Below are positions 62,828 to 64,000 of a stretch of DNA of 64,000 bases, in pieces. Origin of the DNA: Sphingomonas donggukensis (GTDB lineage: Bacteria; Pseudomonadota; Alphaproteobacteria; Sphingomonadales; Sphingomonadaceae); NCBI RefSeq assembly GCF_023674425.1, contig NZ_CP098401.1, positions 186,001-250,000 of the forward strand, written 5' to 3'. The number at the start of each line of letters is the position of its first letter. Position 1 is the first letter of the stretch. The notes below the pieces were generated by a model, which worked only from the letters and a program-made list of their open reading frames with translations, did no database searches and had not been told where the DNA came from. Made by a program: the position numbers and the translations under genes.

Positions 62828-64000
62828 ATGCCGATATCCCAAGCCTATTTCGAACTGGGCGACATCCAGCCGCTGAAGCAGCGCGCTTGGATTCCGCTGC
62901 GTGAGATCACCGAGACGACGCTCGAGCCGCCGGAGACCAATATCGTCCGGCTCGAAACATGGTCCGGCATCGCGACGGCGGCGGTCGAGCGTGGGCACCG
63001 GACGGCGGCCGAGGCGATGGGCTGGTCGAACGGTCTGGGCGTCGACGCCCACCGCGCCGGCGTCGAGAGCTGGGGTTACAAATCGTCCGATGTGTTTCGC
63101 GATTGGAGCAAGCCGCTCGGCGTCAACCTAGTGATTGACCAGCACGTCGAACAGGACGACCGCTCGATCTGGCACCTCCATCCTGATCTGGTGACGGCGC
63201 TCGGATTGGTCCGCGAAGGCGATAGCTGGTTTCGGCCCGAGGAAGGCTGGGTCGAGGTCGTCCGCTTGAAGCATGACGAGACCGGCAAGCCGCGGCTTGT
63301 CGAGATAAGACCCGAGTTCCTCGGCGATTACCTCGCCGCCCGCGACATGGCGCTCTACTGCTCGAGCTATCACGAACGCGTGCAGGTCACGGCGACGAAG
63401 CCCAAGTTCACCTGGTCGAAGGATCACTACCAGCAAGCGAGCGGACGCGATCGGCGCGAAGGGATTATCACCGAAGCGGACTATCCCGATCCCGACGAGC
63501 ATTTTTGGACGCGCGGCGCGCTGTGGCGGACCGAATGGGTCGAGGCCGGTACGCTCAGTACGCGCGTACGCGGCGACGACGATCCGTACACGACGACTTT
63601 CGCGCTGAAGAACGACGGGACGCGCGCCACCGCAGCGCAACTCTCAGGCGCCATGAGCTGGCTTTATTTCGAGCCGGCCGTCGTCGCGACGCTGCTGCGC
63701 CACCGAAGCGCCAGACTGCACTGGTTCTCGCAGGAGACGGGATCGCTGGGCGCGACGAACTTCGGGGTTCATTTTGGTGTAAACGACCTTGGTCTGATCA
63801 CCGTCTTCGCCAAGGACATCGGTGGTCTCGCGCCGTGGGAACAGCGCCTGTGGAGCGCCCAAAACGTGACCCCCGACGGCGGCGTTTCGAAGGAGTTGTT
63901 CGCTGCGCAAATGGAGGTCAACCCGGCTGCGACGGTCGCGCCCGAGCAGGAACTTCCGGACGCCCTGACAAAGCTCAATGTGGCATTCGCGGCGCGGCAC
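62828..64000 (+). CDS. Large gene of unknown function, 3' end outside window
   Basis: An open frame of 391 codons starting MPISQAYFELGDIQPLKQRA and still open at the window edge. Coding evidence: no stop for 1.17 kb and consistent alphaproteobacterial codon use with G/C third positions. Visible blocks are WSGIATAAVERGHRTAAEAM, SIWHLHPDLVTALGLVREGD, WLRDGE-like EGWVEVVRLKHDETGKPRLV, FTWSKDHYQQASGRDRREG and DEHFWTRGALWRTEWVEAG. No domain, signal peptide or membrane helix is recognised. The repeated Trp/His-rich segments and position in an ICE are compatible with accessory or defence function, but this is not shown. Confidence 0.75.
   Translation, partial: MPISQAYFELGDIQPLKQRAWIPLREITETTLEPPETNIVRLETWSGIATAAVERGHRTAAEAMGWSNGLGVDAHRAGVESWGYKSSDVFRDWSKPLGVNLVIDQHVEQDDRSIWHLHPDLVTALGLVREGDSWFRPEEGWVEVVRLKHDETGKPRLVEIRPEFLGDYLAARDMALYCSSYHERVQVTATKPKFTWSKDHYQQASGRDRREGIITEADYPDPDEHFWTRGALWRTEWVEAGTLSTRVRGDDDPYTTTFALKNDGTRATAAQLSGAMSWLYFEPAVVATLLRHRSARLHWFSQETGSLGATNFGVHFGVNDLGLITVFAKDIGGLAPWEQRLWSAQNVTPDGGVSKELFAAQMEVNPAATVAPEQELPDALTKLNVAFAARH

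Larger units (their letters stand above)
11063..64000. mobile_element. Integrative and conjugative element (partial), trb-type, with metal cargo
   Basis: The element appears to begin at the 3' end of the tRNA-Thr gene and to extend beyond the right edge. It contains a metal-resistance cargo (11.4-45.8 kb) and a complete-looking trb mating-pair module with coupling protein, relaxase, S26 peptidase and lytic transglycosylase (46.0-62.5 kb). Gene order traG-copG-trbBCDEJKLFGI resembles Tn4371-like and other proteobacterial ICEs. No integrase, excisionase pair or second att copy lies inside the window, so the exact limits are inferred and a large integrated plasmid is not excluded. Confidence 0.75.

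Overview
The window is high-GC DNA from an alphaproteobacterium, most likely a sphingomonad (Sphingomonadaceae). The basis is the style of the housekeeping block (FabI, YihY, zinc-finger-less DnaJ, NnrU, POT peptide transporter, S9 oligopeptidase, M24 aminopeptidase), the trb-type conjugation module with its DUF2840/DUF3363-type partners, and a TTCGTGCT..AGCACGAA inverted repeat of a kind I associate with Sphingomonas. The genus is inference, not a measurement.

Layout. Positions 1-10.9 kb are ordinary chromosome: the start of fabI, yihY, a DnaJ-like gene, nnrU and a peptide transporter on the minus strand, then a nitroreductase, a GntR regulator, a DUF2059 gene overlapping an oligopeptidase gene, and an aminopeptidase P gene followed by very small genes. 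A tRNA-Thr(GGT) gene with encoded CCA at 10988-11062 marks a sharp change. Everything to its right looks like one integrative and conjugative element (ICE) that enters at the tRNA 3' end and continues past the right edge. No integrase lies in the window, so the other end and the integrase are presumably outside.

The ICE cargo (11.4-45.8 kb) is mainly a heavy-metal island. It starts with a CueR regulator and a Cu(I) P-type ATPase. Next is an uncharacterised SIR2-domain protein, a possible NAD+-consuming defence effector. A HutC-type GntR regulator follows, convergent with a TonB receptor/PepSY/PepSY operon. Then come copC-copD, a three-gene CnrY-CnrX-CnrH-like trans-envelope metal sensor with an ECF sigma factor, the multicopper oxidase/CopB operon, small secreted or membrane proteins (NTF2-like, two DUF305, DUF411), a CusCBA Cu(I)/Ag(I) efflux pump, a CadR/ZntR-like MerR regulator divergent from a short CDF transporter, and a CzcCBA pump with a DUF190 protein, a CzcD-like CDF and a ZIP-like protein.

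The conjugation module (46.0-62.5 kb, all minus strand) reads from right to left: small accessory gene, AlpA-like HTH, DUF2840, TraF (S26 peptidase), lytic transglycosylase, DUF3363-type relaxase, TraG coupling protein, CopG-like protein, then trbB-C-D-E-J-K-L-F-G-I and DUF2274. Most neighbours overlap by 4 bases. The last 1.2 kb holds the start of a large plus-strand gene of unknown function that runs off the edge.

How it fits together: Cu(I) would be exported from the cytoplasm by the P-type ATPase, oxidised or sequestered in the periplasm by CopA/CopC/DUF411/DUF305 proteins and expelled by CusCBA. Zn/Cd/Co would be handled by CzcCBA, the two CDF proteins and the ZIP-like protein. The sequence shows matching MerR-type operators (TTGACC-N19 spacing) in front of both copper operons and a third, PbrR/CadR-like one in front of the CDF gene. 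A distinct CTGTATATACAG-type operator pair links the HutC-like regulator to the TonB/PepSY operon.
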